Positions 63,961 through 64,000 of a DNA stretch of 64,000 nucleotides are shown piece by piece (within the stretch, counting starts at the first letter, position 1; every line of letters starts with the position of its first letter). The stretch spans positions 96,491-160,490 of the forward strand of contig NZ_KB890739.1 of assembly GCF_000373245.1 (NCBI RefSeq). Direction: 5' to 3'. The stretch comes from Echinicola pacifica DSM 19836. GTDB taxonomy: Bacteria > Bacteroidota > Bacteroidia > Cytophagales > Cyclobacteriaceae. The notes beneath the pieces were generated by a model that was given only the letters and a program-made list of their open reading frames with translations, was not told where the DNA came from and did no database searches. Position numbers and translations under genes: made by a program.

Positions 63961-64000
63961 GGTGGAGAATATCGGATTCGAACCGATGACCTCCCCGTCG
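63961..64000 (-). pseudogene. tRNA-Ala-like fragment, unit 3 (cut by window edge)
   Basis: Forty bases covering the acceptor 3' strand with CCA, the T arm, the variable loop and the first anticodon-arm bases. They are identical to the other units. The 5' part is off the window, so this copy could be the intact parent tRNA gene or another fragment. Confidence 0.5.

Larger units (their letters stand above)
63749..64000. repeat. Tandem 106-bp repeat array (two full units and part of a third)
   Basis: Units begin at 63749, 63855 and 63961 with GGTGGAGAATATCGG, an exact period of 106 bp. The two full units differ at about eight positions. Each unit contains, on the minus strand, a terminator-type hairpin and then a tRNA 3' part. 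The array continues past the right edge. Confidence 0.88.

Noticed and set aside
63749..64000. A CRISPR array at the right end
   Set aside because: The period is regular but the whole 106-bp unit is nearly identical, with no unique spacers, and it contains tRNA and terminator parts.
1..64000. Insertion sequences, prophage or integrase genes
   Set aside because: No transposase, integrase or phage-like protein was found, although the tRNA-like array could be linked to one beyond the edge.

Overview
This is a Bacteroidota chromosome segment, probably from the order Cytophagales and possibly from a relative of Cyclobacteriaceae such as Algoriphagus or Echinicola; the family-level placement is my inference. 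The evidence is a SusC/SusD pair, a FecR anti-sigma factor with a Bacteroidetes-type ECF sigma factor, two kinds of type IX secretion (T9SS) sorting domains, a PorP/SprF protein, few strong Shine-Dalgarno sites, and a TAAATTTG-type -7 promoter box. No insertion sequence, prophage or CRISPR array was seen.

Layout. 1-10 kb holds housekeeping and accessory genes: an S41 peptidase start (minus strand), a hemerythrin-like protein, ruvX, def, an omega-amidase-like nitrilase, an FG-GAP T9SS cargo protein, murF, a possible glycosyltransferase, a small unknown protein and an SGNH hydrolase. 10-15.4 kb is a tight minus-strand molybdenum cofactor operon (moaD-moaE-moaA-moaC-mobA-moeB-moeA). 15.6-20.1 kb encodes a NarL-type response regulator, a NarX-like histidine kinase with a nitrate P-box, and a DUF4153 membrane protein. 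20.5-25.1 kb holds nirB-nirD, divergent from cobA and a DUF4202 gene. 25.5-30.6 kb has a DUF1592 cytochrome-like protein and a Tat-exported DUF1552 protein. 30.9-33.2 kb has a GIN-domain lipoprotein, a ROK protein and a membrane protein. 33.2-40 kb is a second nitrate operon: narK, a nitrate reductase fused to its own flavin reductase, a degenerate sirohaem-reductase/rubredoxin fusion, and a small DUF7009-like protein. 40.8-53 kb has unrelated genes, including a PorP/SprF protein paired with a 1646-residue PKD/SprB-repeat surface protein. 53-60.6 kb is a FecR-SusC-SusD locus with an ECF sigma gene placed after it, followed by another TonB-dependent receptor. The right end enters a tandem array of 106-bp units, each carrying the 3' part of a tRNA-Ala-like sequence and a terminator hairpin.

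How it fits together. About 30 kb is an assimilatory nitrate module: uptake (NarK), nitrate to nitrite (NasA fusion), nitrite to ammonium (NirBD), the molybdenum cofactor (moa/mob/moe), the sirohaem precursor (CobA), and a nitrate-sensing two-component system. The main finding is a shared operator. The 16-mer TACGTA-AAAA-TACGTA occurs identically upstream of moaD and between nirB and cobA, with a one-mismatch copy upstream of narK plus extra TACGTA sites there. It can be read as an inverted pair of heptamers spaced 7-2-7, the arrangement used by NarL. I propose that the encoded NarX/NarL-like pair controls the whole module through this site.
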